From positions 1 to 37,964 of the forward strand of contig SKXQ01000147.1 of assembly GCA_007128315.1 (NCBI GenBank): a stretch of DNA of 37,964 bases. The letters run 5' to 3'. Below are positions 17,932-25,696 of this stretch, piece by piece (positions within the stretch are counted from its first letter, which is position 1; every line of letters starts with the position of its first letter). The DNA is from Spirochaetaceae bacterium (GTDB taxonomy: Bacteria > Spirochaetota > Spirochaetia > DSM-27196 > SKKC01). Position numbers and translations under genes: made by a program. The notes beneath the pieces are model-generated. The model was not told where the DNA came from and searched no databases. It saw only the letters and a program-made list of their open reading frames with translations.

Positions 17932-19239
17932 CTATGGCCGCACCCGTTTGCGGTCGCGCGGGAACAGACTCGCAGCCTTGATGTTTTCGAGGCCGAGTAT
18001 CTTCTGTGTCAGCCGTTCAAGCCCGATCGCGAAACCACCGTGCGGAGGACATCCATAGCGGAAAATGGTCAGATAGTCTCCAAGGTCTTCGGGTTTCATG
18101 CCGAACTTGGGTAGTTCTGCGACGAGCATTTCGTAGTCGTGTATGCGTTTCCCGCCGGTTGTGATCTCAAGCCCCCGGAACAGAAGGTCAAAACTGGCGG
18201 TCTGCCGTCCTTCAGGCCAGGTGTAGAAGGGTCGTTTCTTGCGGGGAAAACCGGTAACAAACACCGCCTCAATCCCGTGTTCGGCCAGCGCCCAGTCACA
18301 GAGCGCGCGTTCGGCCTCCGGATTAAGGTCGAAGAGCCTTTTACCGGTTCGCTCGGACGCGATGTTCTTCGCTTCCTCGTAGTCTATCCTCGGCGTACGG
18401 GAGAGCGTCTCCCGATCAGGGACGGAGGCTCCATACTCGGTGAGGACGCTCGCAGCCGATCCGTCCCGGATGCCATCAAAAATGTGGCTCAGAATGCCGA
18501 GTTCAAGGTCCATGAGATCATCAATACCGTCGATAAACCCCATTTCCACGTCGAGACTCACGTATTCGTTCAGGTGTCGGGGGGTATCGTGTTTTTCAGC
18601 CCGGTAGGCGGCTCCGATCTCGAATACCCGCTCGAGGCCGCTCGCGACCATCGCCTGCTTGTAGAACTGCGGACTTTGCGCGAGAAACACGCGTTCGCCA
18701 AAGTAATCAACTTCGAAAAGCCCCGTCCCGCCTTCTGTTCCTGAACCGATGAGCTTGCTGGTCTTCACCTCGGTAAAATCAAAGCCCCGCAGGTAGTCGG
18801 CAAAGAGACGGACAATCTCCGACTGCAGCTCGAACATCCCACGCACCTTGGGCATGCGAAGGCTCAGTATGCGGTGATCGAGCAGTGTCTCGATACCGAT
18901 GCTGTCGGGATCTCCGGCAACCGAAATCGGTGCGTCAGCCGCCGCAGGCCCGAGAACCTCTGTAGCGTTCGCCTTAACCTCCATGCCACCGGGAGCTTTT
19001 TCGTTGGAAGCGGTCCGCCCCTGTATACTGACGACTGTTTCGGGGGTCACCGGCGAAGGGCCATCGTAGACGATCTGCACGAACCCGCTTCGATCACGCA
19101 GAACGACGAAGCTTACCTGCCCCAGTTCCCTGACCCGGTGTACCCATCCGGCTACACGGACCTCCGTTCCGGCGGCCATCGTTGATATCTCCGCAGCCGG
19201 GGTTCGCTCCATCGCCTGTGTTGCGTCGGTCTCACTCAT
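17932..19239 (-). CDS. aspS: Archaeal-type aspartyl-tRNA synthetase, probably non-discriminating
   Basis: 435 aa, much shorter than ordinary bacterial AspRS (about 590 aa), because the GAD insertion and C-terminal extension are absent. This is the archaeal/AspRS2 form. An N-terminal OB-fold anticodon-binding domain (about 20-120, VRVAGWVHRVRELGQ) precedes a class II core with motif 2-like FEIGAAYRAEKHDTPRHLNEY and motif 3 GGFAIGLERLTQKILGL. Residues His34 and Pro83 occupy the positions that, as I recall the AspRS2 literature, mark enzymes charging both tRNA-Asp and tRNA-Asn. The Asp-tRNA-Asn formed would be the substrate of GatCAB encoded just upstream. Its ATG overlaps the gatB stop by 8 nt (ATGAGTGA). 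A 10-mer repeat copy lies at 18419. Confidence 0.9.
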   Translation of the reverse strand: MSETDATQAMERTPAAEISTMAAGTEVRVAGWVHRVRELGQVSFVVLRDRSGFVQIVYDGPSPVTPETVVSIQGRTASNEKAPGGMEVKANATEVLGPAAADAPISVAGDPDSIGIETLLDHRILSLRMPKVRGMFELQSEIVRLFADYLRGFDFTEVKTSKLIGSGTEGGTGLFEVDYFGERVFLAQSPQFYKQAMVASGLERVFEIGAAYRAEKHDTPRHLNEYVSLDVEMGFIDGIDDLMDLELGILSHIFDGIRDGSAASVLTEYGASVPDRETLSRTPRIDYEEAKNIASERTGKRLFDLNPEAERALCDWALAEHGIEAVFVTGFPRKKRPFYTWPEGRQTASFDLLFRGLEITTGGKRIHDYEMLVAELPKFGMKPEDLGDYLTIFRYGCPPHGGFAIGLERLTQKILGLENIKAASLFPRDRKRVRP

Positions 19240-21628
19240 TCTTCATGCTCCCTCTATGCTCCATGGAGGCAAAGGCCTCTTCATCATCTTCCATGCAGAC
19301 CAGAGCCGCGACAAGCCGTGCGTACGCTGTCTCGGTTGTCAACGATCCCATCGGGACAGCACCTTCGCGCCACAAGGCATGGCCGGTCACGTAGCTCTGA
19401 AAGTCAACGACGCCTTCCTGCTGGCTCGTGCAGAAGACGTGCACGCCGCGCCGACGGGCCTCCTCGAATGCGGCACGAAGCCCGAATGGCGAATGGCCAA
19501 GGTTCGCGGTTCCGGTGTCATAGAGCTCAAGAATAAATGCCCTGTACCCTGCGTCCATAAGCCGGACAAGACTTTCACTGCGCATTCCGGGATATATGCG
19601 GGCTATGTGTATCTGTCTCATCGCGGTTTCGAATCGTGCGGTCAGTGTGTCCGCCGAAGCATCGCCGAGAGAAAAGCCCGGCCACTGCTCAGACTCCAGA
19701 CCGGTCACATTCCAGGTCCGAAACCGGGCTGCGTCCGCGTCGACCCGCTCGAAACGCAGGTTTACCGCCGGGTAGGTTCCGTCTTCAAGGACCACGTGTA
19801 CGGCGGGTGGCAGATGCAGCGCTGCACGGACCGCCTCGCGCATGAGGGCGGGCGCTTGCTCGGGGGTCACTGCTGCGGTGAGAACGACCGGCACCTGTGG
19901 ATCAGGGAACACCCACGACAGGAGAGCAGCGGTATACGCAAGCGTATCGGTTCCGTGTGAAATGACAACCCCGCTTGAGGAATCCTCGATTCGGTATCGC
20001 ACCGCGCTGATGAGCTGCGCCCAGTCACGAGGCGATATTTCCTCGCTGAGAAAGCCTCCGAGGGTAATCTCGTCAAAGCGTATCGAGTCCGGCAGATCGG
20101 GGTCTGCTGCGAGCAGCTCTTTCACTTCCTTCCGCGTTCCGGGCTGCACCATGCCATCCGGGCGACGTTCGCCACCGATGGCTCCGCCGAAATCAAGAAC
20201 GTACAGCGGCTCTACCGACAGGGCGTTCTTGAGCGCCTGCTGCAGGGCCCTGGGCTCAGCCCGGCCTGCGCTTCGTTTCATCGCCTCTCCGACGAGAAAT
20301 CCGAGCGGTCTGGCATTTCCGGCCCGTACCGTAGCCACCGCCTCCGGGTTGTCTGCAATGACCGCGACTGCGAGTTCGGCGAGAGCCTTTGGATCGACGA
20401 TCTGCTCCCATCCTTTTTCCGTGATTATGCGCTCAGGATCCTCATCGAGGGTGAACACGGCCTCCAGGGTCTGCTTCGCGATCTTTCCGTGTATGCGACC
20501 GGAATGAAGCAGGCCGAGGAGCTCGGCGAGTCTGCGCGGTGACAGAGGACTCGCCGCAAGACTGATCTCGAAACGATTCAGGAGTTTGCGCACATCGGAG
20601 GTCAGCCAGGACGCAACCGCTCCGGCATCGGCTCCTTCTGCAACGACGGCTTCAAAATAGTCGGCAGTCTCTTTTTCATCACACAGAAGTTCGACGACCC
20701 GGTCGCCGAGTCCATAGGCCTGCTTGAGACGCTGCATGCGTGCCTGCGGAAGTTCGACCTGCGCATCCTTGAGCTTCGCGATGAACGAGAAATCCGCCTC
20801 CACGATTGGCAAATCCGGTTCGGGAAAGTAGCGGTAATCGTGTGCAAGTTCCTTGGTGCGCATCGGTTCGCTCTGGTCGCGGTTTTCGTTCCAGAGCCTG
20901 GTTTCAACGCTTACCGTCCCGCCCCGCTCGAGGATATCCGTCTGCCGGTCTATTTCATAGGCCAGCGCTTTGCGCACGAAGCGCGAGCTGTTCAGGTTCT
21001 TGATCTCGACCTTGTTTCCCAGCGGGGCTCCCTCGGGGGCGACCGAAACATTGGCGTCGCAGCGCATGCTGCCTTCCTCCATGTTTCCGTCGCAGACCGA
21101 CAGATAACGAACCATGCGTCGGAGCTGGGTTAAAAGTACTTCCGCCTCTTCGGCGATCTCAAGATCGGGCTCGGTCACTATCTCGAGCAACGGGGTTCCC
21201 GCGCGATTATAGTCGAGCAGCGACATGTCCCCGGCGTGAACCATTTTTCCGGCGTCCTCTTCGAGGTGACATTCGCTGATGCGCACACGACGGGTCATTC
21301 CATGAAACTCGATGTCGAGATAACCGTTGGTACCGATCGGAGCACCAAACTGACTTATCTGGTAGTTCTTCGGCAGATCGGGATAGAAATAATTTTTACG
21401 GGCGAACTGCGTGTGTCCGGTTGGCGTACAGTTCAGCGCGAGCGCTACCTGATAGGCCATGCGCATTGCTTCACCGTTGAGTGCTGGCATGACACCGGGA
21501 TAGCCCATGCACACCGGGCAGACGTTCGTGTTCGGCTCGTCGCCGAAGGCCGCGCGGCATCCGCAGAAAATCTTGCTGTTCGTCAGAAGCTGTATATGGA
21601 TCTCAAGTCCGATTTTTGACGCGTACAT
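19232..21628 (-). CDS. gatB: GatB fused to a catalytically degenerate asparaginase-like domain
   Basis: 798 aa against about 475-480 for ordinary GatB. Residues 1 to about 470 are full GatB: KIGLEIHIQL at the start, a zinc site C-G-C then C-P-V-C near residues 22-40, the kinase/transamidation core, and the helical GatB/YqeY tail. Residues about 472-790 match cytoplasmic type-I L-asparaginase over its whole length: VLDFGGAIGG (about 476), a GFLSEEISPRDW block, VVISHGTDTLAYTAALLSW (about 555) and a C-terminal DFQSYVTGHALW. Aligned by eye, the nucleophile Thr of GGTI is Ala (GGAI) and the active-site Lys is Glu (about 624), while the substrate-contacting Ser and the Thr-Asp of HGTDT remain. Hydrolysis therefore seems unlikely; amino-acid binding may persist. 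Ammonia should still come from GatA. Archaeal GatD/GatE uses a working asparaginase-like subunit, but as a separate protein. Confidence 0.92.
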   Translation of the reverse strand: MYASKIGLEIHIQLLTNSKIFCGCRAAFGDEPNTNVCPVCMGYPGVMPALNGEAMRMAYQVALALNCTPTGHTQFARKNYFYPDLPKNYQISQFGAPIGTNGYLDIEFHGMTRRVRISECHLEEDAGKMVHAGDMSLLDYNRAGTPLLEIVTEPDLEIAEEAEVLLTQLRRMVRYLSVCDGNMEEGSMRCDANVSVAPEGAPLGNKVEIKNLNSSRFVRKALAYEIDRQTDILERGGTVSVETRLWNENRDQSEPMRTKELAHDYRYFPEPDLPIVEADFSFIAKLKDAQVELPQARMQRLKQAYGLGDRVVELLCDEKETADYFEAVVAEGADAGAVASWLTSDVRKLLNRFEISLAASPLSPRRLAELLGLLHSGRIHGKIAKQTLEAVFTLDEDPERIITEKGWEQIVDPKALAELAVAVIADNPEAVATVRAGNARPLGFLVGEAMKRSAGRAEPRALQQALKNALSVEPLYVLDFGGAIGGERRPDGMVQPGTRKEVKELLAADPDLPDSIRFDEITLGGFLSEEISPRDWAQLISAVRYRIEDSSSGVVISHGTDTLAYTAALLSWVFPDPQVPVVLTAAVTPEQAPALMREAVRAALHLPPAVHVVLEDGTYPAVNLRFERVDADAARFRTWNVTGLESEQWPGFSLGDASADTLTARFETAMRQIHIARIYPGMRSESLVRLMDAGYRAFILELYDTGTANLGHSPFGLRAAFEEARRRGVHVFCTSQQEGVVDFQSYVTGHALWREGAVPMGSLTTETAYARLVAALVCMEDDEEAFASMEHRGSMKNE

Positions 21629-21633
21629 GGGCT

Positions 21634-23043
21634 TCAGCTCCAGATTCGGGGATAGGTGGCAGGTGCCGCCGGCGGCAATGCCTGGTGCAGCGCCTTCGCC
21701 ACAGCGATGAGTGCATAATCACCTCCCATCCGACCGGTAATCTGCACACCGGCAGGGAGTCCATCATGAACACCGGTCGGGACAGCGAGTGCCGGTACAC
21801 CGGCAAGGTTCGCGACCGTCGTATAGCGGTCCGCCTGCTTGCGCTGGTAGGGTGTCAGACCGTCCCGCCCGAGCCTGAACGCCAGAGTCGGAAAGACCGG
21901 AGACACGAGCAGGTCGAACCGGGAGAACAGGTCCTGCATCGCCTGTCTGATTCGTGCCCGCAGGCGCTGCGCCCTGCCGTAATACTGGTCGTGAAAGCCG
22001 CTTCGAAGCACATAGGTCCCAAGCAGAATGCGAAGTTTGACTTCATCACCGAGTCCGGCGCTGCGAGAGAGGCGAACCAGCTCATCCGGGTTTTCAGCGT
22101 AGAGGGGCCGCTCACCGTAGCGGATACCGTCAAACCTCGCAAGATTCGCTCCGGCTTCCGCAGTCGCAATCGTATAATAGACCGCCGACGCATACTCGAG
22201 GAACGGCAGCGTAACCGTCTCTGCCTCCGTCCCCGCTGTGCGAAAAACATCCTCGACACGGGTCATGGCCTCACGTACACCGGGCTCGTCGCCCTCATCA
22301 GCCCGCAGTATGCCGACGCGCAGCGATGACAGGTCCGCGGGTGCCACCGGCGGCTGCCCGGGACTGAATGCTGCTATTGAGGTCTGATCCTTCGCATCCT
22401 CACCCGCTATTACCGAGAAGACCGCCTCGAGACGATCCGGTGTATCGGCGATGACGCCGACCGTATCAAGGCTCGACGCGTAGGCGACAAGTCCGAACCT
22501 GCTCACCGCTCCGTACGTTGGTTTCAACCCGTACACACCACAGAAGGACGCGGGTTGTCGGACAGACCCTCCGGTGTCCGACCCGAGTGATACGGGGACC
22601 ATACCGGCTGCGACAGCCGCCGCTGATCCGCCGCTTGAGCCACCTGCAGTGCGGCTCGTGTCCCAGGGGTTTTTCGTCTCTGAGAGGGCACTCGTGTCGG
22701 TCGCCGAGCCCATGCCGAACTCATCCATCGCGGTTTTTCCCACGATCGATGCGCCTGCGGCCTTAAGCCGTTCGATGGCCGTCGCATCGTAGGGGCTTGT
22801 GAAATGCTCTAGCAGTCGCGATCCACAGGTCAGCGGGAAATCGGTAACGGCAAGGTTGTCTTTAATGGCGATCGGGAGGCGCGACACCGCGGAAGCGGAA
22901 TCCGGGTTCCCGGCTTCCGTGCTGACAGAGGGACTGAAGTGCAGAAAGGCACCCAGATCCTTATCGCGGGTTTCAACGCCGGCTCTATACTCTTTGAGTG
23001 TTTCAGCTGTCGCGAGAACGGTGTTCCAGTCGGCTTTCACCAC
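21634..23043 (-). CDS. gatA: Asp/Glu-tRNA amidotransferase subunit A
   Basis: 469-aa amidase-signature enzyme, the glutaminase subunit of GatCAB that releases ammonia for amidating misacylated tRNA. The catalytic triad is intact: Lys in AIKDNLAV (about residue 62), the cis-Ser in GGSSGGSAAAVAAG and the nucleophile Ser in GSDTGGSVRQPA. The start is a GTG; AGGAG lies 3 nt before it and 6 nt before a second GTG one codon on, so the latter may be the true start. It is second in gatC-gatA-gatB-aspS, 5 nt from gatB and 70 nt after gatC. A dispersed 10-mer lies at 22224, encoding GTEA. Intact glutaminase residues argue that the fused asparaginase domain of GatB is not the ammonia source. Confidence 0.95.
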   Translation of the reverse strand: MVKADWNTVLATAETLKEYRAGVETRDKDLGAFLHFSPSVSTEAGNPDSASAVSRLPIAIKDNLAVTDFPLTCGSRLLEHFTSPYDATAIERLKAAGASIVGKTAMDEFGMGSATDTSALSETKNPWDTSRTAGGSSGGSAAAVAAGMVPVSLGSDTGGSVRQPASFCGVYGLKPTYGAVSRFGLVAYASSLDTVGVIADTPDRLEAVFSVIAGEDAKDQTSIAAFSPGQPPVAPADLSSLRVGILRADEGDEPGVREAMTRVEDVFRTAGTEAETVTLPFLEYASAVYYTIATAEAGANLARFDGIRYGERPLYAENPDELVRLSRSAGLGDEVKLRILLGTYVLRSGFHDQYYGRAQRLRARIRQAMQDLFSRFDLLVSPVFPTLAFRLGRDGLTPYQRKQADRYTTVANLAGVPALAVPTGVHDGLPAGVQITGRMGGDYALIAVAKALHQALPPAAPATYPRIWS

Positions 23044-23113
23044 ATGCTCCTTTATCGGTTGACCGTGAAACCCGGGTACCGGGCTCGGCCGCGGTTCCGG
23101 AGCCTGTCAGTCG

Positions 23114-23398
23114 TCAGAGTACATTAGGAATGACGATGTAGCGGTCCTCGATTTCCGGACCACGATCGATCAGGGTGTCGGCGTCACAAAACCGGTGCTC
23201 ACTGTCCTCGCGCAAAGCGTCCACGCCCCGCATCGGCATAGTCACGGTATCAGAGGATTGTGAAGCACCGTCAGCCTCGGCCATAATGTCAAAATACGAG
23301 AGCATCTTCTTCACCTCATCGGCAAAGCGCTGATGTTCCTCTTCTGAAAGGTCGAGTTTGGCCAGAGCTGCGGTAATGGAAAGTTCCGTTTCACCCAC
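23114..23398 (-). CDS. gatC: Asp/Glu-tRNA amidotransferase subunit C
   Basis: 94-aa GatC, the small belt-like subunit that holds GatA and GatB together. The typical beginning (ITAALAKLDLSEEEHQRFADEVKKMLSYFD) and the acidic C-terminal half fit the family. It starts with GTG without a Shine-Dalgarno; a TTGACA/TAAACC promoter places the expected transcription start only a couple of nucleotides from this GTG, so the message is probably leaderless. First gene of the operon gatC-gatA-gatB-aspS-MATE. Confidence 0.92.
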   Translation of the reverse strand: MGETELSITAALAKLDLSEEEHQRFADEVKKMLSYFDIMAEADGASQSSDTVTMPMRGVDALREDSEHRFCDADTLIDRGPEIEDRYIVIPNVL

Positions 23399-23406
23399 GG
23401 CTGAAA

Positions 23407-23435
23407 GGTTTACTAGGTCGCCGGGCGGCTGTCAA
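23407..23435 (-). promoter_or_regulatory. Promoter of the gatCAB-aspS operon
   Basis: Minus-strand TTGACA (23435-23430), 17-nt spacer, TAAACC (23412-23407). The -35 is a perfect consensus. Transcription should begin near 23400, next to the gatC GTG at 23398, implying a nearly leaderless message. Confidence 0.55.
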
Positions 23436-23481
23436 CCATTGTAAATAGCTAGTTTCTGGCCTTTGAAGGACATTTTCTTGT

Positions 23482-23511
23482 TTGACGGGCGTTTTCGTCT
23501 TACAGTATGTT
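23482..23511 (+). promoter_or_regulatory. Divergent promoter of the glycosidase gene
   Basis: TTGACG (23482-23487), 18-nt spacer, TATGTT (23506-23511). The -10 box contains the first in-frame ATG at 23507, so that ATG would be upstream of the transcript; this supports the later GTG start at 23561. Confidence 0.45.
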
Positions 23512-23560
23512 GCAGTACTTTGGAAAATTCGCGGCTACAGAAGAACAGAAGAGGTTACAG

Positions 23561-24982
23561 GTGACGAAGAAAGAGTTCCCGACTATACATTTTTACGATC
23601 AGGATTTTGTCGACCTGTACAATCAGACCTGGACCTGGATGGATGACTTCCAGAAAAAAGGCACAACGCGAAACAAGCTTCAGGCGAAGTATCTCAACTA
23701 CCCGTCCTCCGAGACGATCAATCAGCTCGATTCCTGCTTTTCGACCTTCTTCCTCGTCTACTCAAACCGCATCTATTCGGCCTCGGCACAGCTCGACAAC
23801 TTCTACGGCCGACAGGAAAAGGACGGTGCGATCAGGGGTGAGTACTCACTGAAAGACGGAAAAGCGGTCACGACGAAGGACAATCCGGAATGCGTGCACC
23901 CGCCGCTGTTTGCCTGGGCAGAGTACAACCTCTACCACAAGATCGGGAACAAGAAGCGCATCAAGGAGATCATGCCGACGCTTGAAGCCTATTTCGAGTG
24001 GCTTGAAGCGACTTTCAAACAGGAGAACGGCTTGTACTCGGTATCGCTTCAAGCAACGACCATGACCAACGCGCCTCGCCGGAAGGTCAAGTATCCCATA
24101 GATTTCAACGCACAGCAGGCAATGAATGCGCTGTATATGTCCGAACTCGGTGACATCCTCAACGACAAGGACATCAGCTTCAAGTACAAGCGGCACTACT
24201 TCAGTCTGAAGACCCGCATCAACTCCATGATGTGGAACGATGACGCAGGATTCTACTTCGATCTGGACTCGAAAGAGGAACAGATACGGGTAAAAACCAT
24301 TGCGGGATTCTGGCCTCTTCTCGGAGAAATCCCCAACGAGGCAAAGAGTGATCCGCTTATACGCCAGGTACGCGATCCGGAAACCTTCGGTACCGAAAAC
24401 CCCTTTCCGACCGTCGCAGCGAACGAGCCCGATTTCGACGAGAACGGCTCAGGCTACAAGGGTTCTGTGTACCCCCACCTCACCTTCATGGTCATCAAGG
24501 GGCTTGAAAAGTACGGTCAGTTCGAGCTCGCCCGCGAATGCGCGATCCGGCACCTGTACTACATCCTCGACACACTGCATCCGGAAGGGAAGGATAAGGG
24601 CAACGTCTGGGAGGCCTATCTCCCGAGGAAAGACGGACCTTCAAAGTGGAGGGGCAAGGCAGGGTTCCCGCGTCCGATGTTCCTGACGTATACGGCGCTG
24701 TCGTCTGTGGCGCTCATGATCGAGAACGTTATCGGGCTGTACATCAGTCTGCCTCGCAAAACCGTCGACTGGATTATCCCGACCCTGGAAATTATGGGCA
24801 TAGAAAACCTCTCGCTGAAACGGAACCTCGTGACCATCCTGAGCAACAAGACCTCACGGGGCTGGGAAATCAGGCTCGAAAGCGAAAAACTGTACTACTT
24901 CACCATCGACATCCTGAAGCACAAGAAGAAAACGCTTCCCATTCCTTCGGGCAAGTGCTCCATGCTTATCGACAAGCTGTAG
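23561..24982 (+). CDS. Trehalase/GH63-like (alpha/alpha-barrel) glycosidase
   Basis: 473 aa from the GTG at 23561, chosen because AGAAGAGG lies 6 nt upstream and the earlier ATG at 23507 overlaps a probable -10 box. No signal peptide, so cytoplasmic. Repeated aromatic-rich helices (CFSTFFLVYSNRIYSAS, HPPLFAWAEYNLYHKIGN, YPIDFNAQQAMNALYMSELGDIL, MWNDDAGFYFDLD, KTIAGFWPLLGE) are typical of (alpha/alpha)6-barrel glycosidases of the trehalase/GH63 superfamily, the closest remembered match being mannosylglycerate-hydrolase or trehalase-family proteins. A C-terminal acid is likely the Glu of NVWEAYLP. The last 70 residues form a small beta-rich tail. Exact substrate is unknown. It stands alone between the divergent gat operon and the convergent iron-sulfur gene. 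Confidence 0.75.
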   Translation: MTKKEFPTIHFYDQDFVDLYNQTWTWMDDFQKKGTTRNKLQAKYLNYPSSETINQLDSCFSTFFLVYSNRIYSASAQLDNFYGRQEKDGAIRGEYSLKDGKAVTTKDNPECVHPPLFAWAEYNLYHKIGNKKRIKEIMPTLEAYFEWLEATFKQENGLYSVSLQATTMTNAPRRKVKYPIDFNAQQAMNALYMSELGDILNDKDISFKYKRHYFSLKTRINSMMWNDDAGFYFDLDSKEEQIRVKTIAGFWPLLGEIPNEAKSDPLIRQVRDPETFGTENPFPTVAANEPDFDENGSGYKGSVYPHLTFMVIKGLEKYGQFELARECAIRHLYYILDTLHPEGKDKGNVWEAYLPRKDGPSKWRGKAGFPRPMFLTYTALSSVALMIENVIGLYISLPRKTVDWIIPTLEIMGIENLSLKRNLVTILSNKTSRGWEIRLESEKLYYFTIDILKHKKKTLPIPSGKCSMLIDKL

Positions 24983-24997
24983 CGACCACGCGCGTAT

Positions 24998-25696
24998 CTA
25001 CTCCGGTTTCTCTTCGGACGCCCGTGCTTTCTCGCGCTTCTTGATCATGCTGCCGAGCAGCGTGATCCGCTTTCCGGGTGCCACACCAGTGGGACAGACA
25101 CGGGAACAGCTGAAGTCCTTCGTACACCGTTCGACTCCCCGTTTGTCGGCGGCACGGTCAAGCCACGTATCCGCATCGTCGGGGTTCTTCTCTATCATGC
25201 GATGGATGGACGCGAGCGCGGCGGGCCCCATCCAGTCTTCGGTGACCGGACAGCTTGTCACACACAGGCCGCATTCTATGCAGCTCTCGAAGCGTTCGTA
25301 GTGTTCCATGTCTCTCGGAACCGGGGCATCGGTGTTCACCTCACTGACCCGCTTGTACTCTATGTCGTCCGGAAACTCGTTGAAGAACTCAGCTGGATCG
25401 AAGGCGAGATCCCCGATCTGGTGCATGGTCGGCAGTGGCTCTATGCGAACTGCCTGATCTTCGGGAATATCGGCGAGGCGTTTGATGCAGGATAGAACAA
25501 ACTCCCCGTTCACCGCCATTCCACACGTACCGCAGGAACCGTGATGACAGGACTGCCTGTACATAAGGTCCGGGTCTTTCTGCAGACGTATGTACTCGAG
25601 CGCGTCGAGGATGGTGGTTCGTTCGTTGTACGGGACGGTAAATTCGTCTACCGTTTTCTTTGCAGTCCGGTATACGGTAACAGTACGTTCTTTCAT
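24998..25696 (-). CDS. SdhB/FrdB-type iron-sulfur protein coupled to a GlpA-like dehydrogenase
   Basis: 232 aa with the full cysteine set of succinate dehydrogenase/fumarate reductase iron-sulfur subunits. A 2Fe-2S N-terminal domain has SCHHGSCGTCGM and a following LSC. The C-terminal domain has CIECGLCVTSCP and C-x5-C-x3-CP (CTKDFSCSRVCP), which together supply the 4Fe-4S and 3Fe-4S clusters. It passes electrons from a flavoprotein towards quinone. Here no SdhA, SdhC or SdhD is adjacent. Instead its ATG overlaps the stop (ATGA) of a GlpA-like glycerol-3-phosphate dehydrogenase, so the two products are probably one complex, with this protein in the place of the usual GlpB/GlpC. The C-terminal 20 residues are highly charged. 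A membrane partner must be encoded elsewhere. Confidence 0.88.
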   Translation of the reverse strand: MKERTVTVYRTAKKTVDEFTVPYNERTTILDALEYIRLQKDPDLMYRQSCHHGSCGTCGMAVNGEFVLSCIKRLADIPEDQAVRIEPLPTMHQIGDLAFDPAEFFNEFPDDIEYKRVSEVNTDAPVPRDMEHYERFESCIECGLCVTSCPVTEDWMGPAALASIHRMIEKNPDDADTWLDRAADKRGVERCTKDFSCSRVCPTGVAPGKRITLLGSMIKKREKARASEEKPE

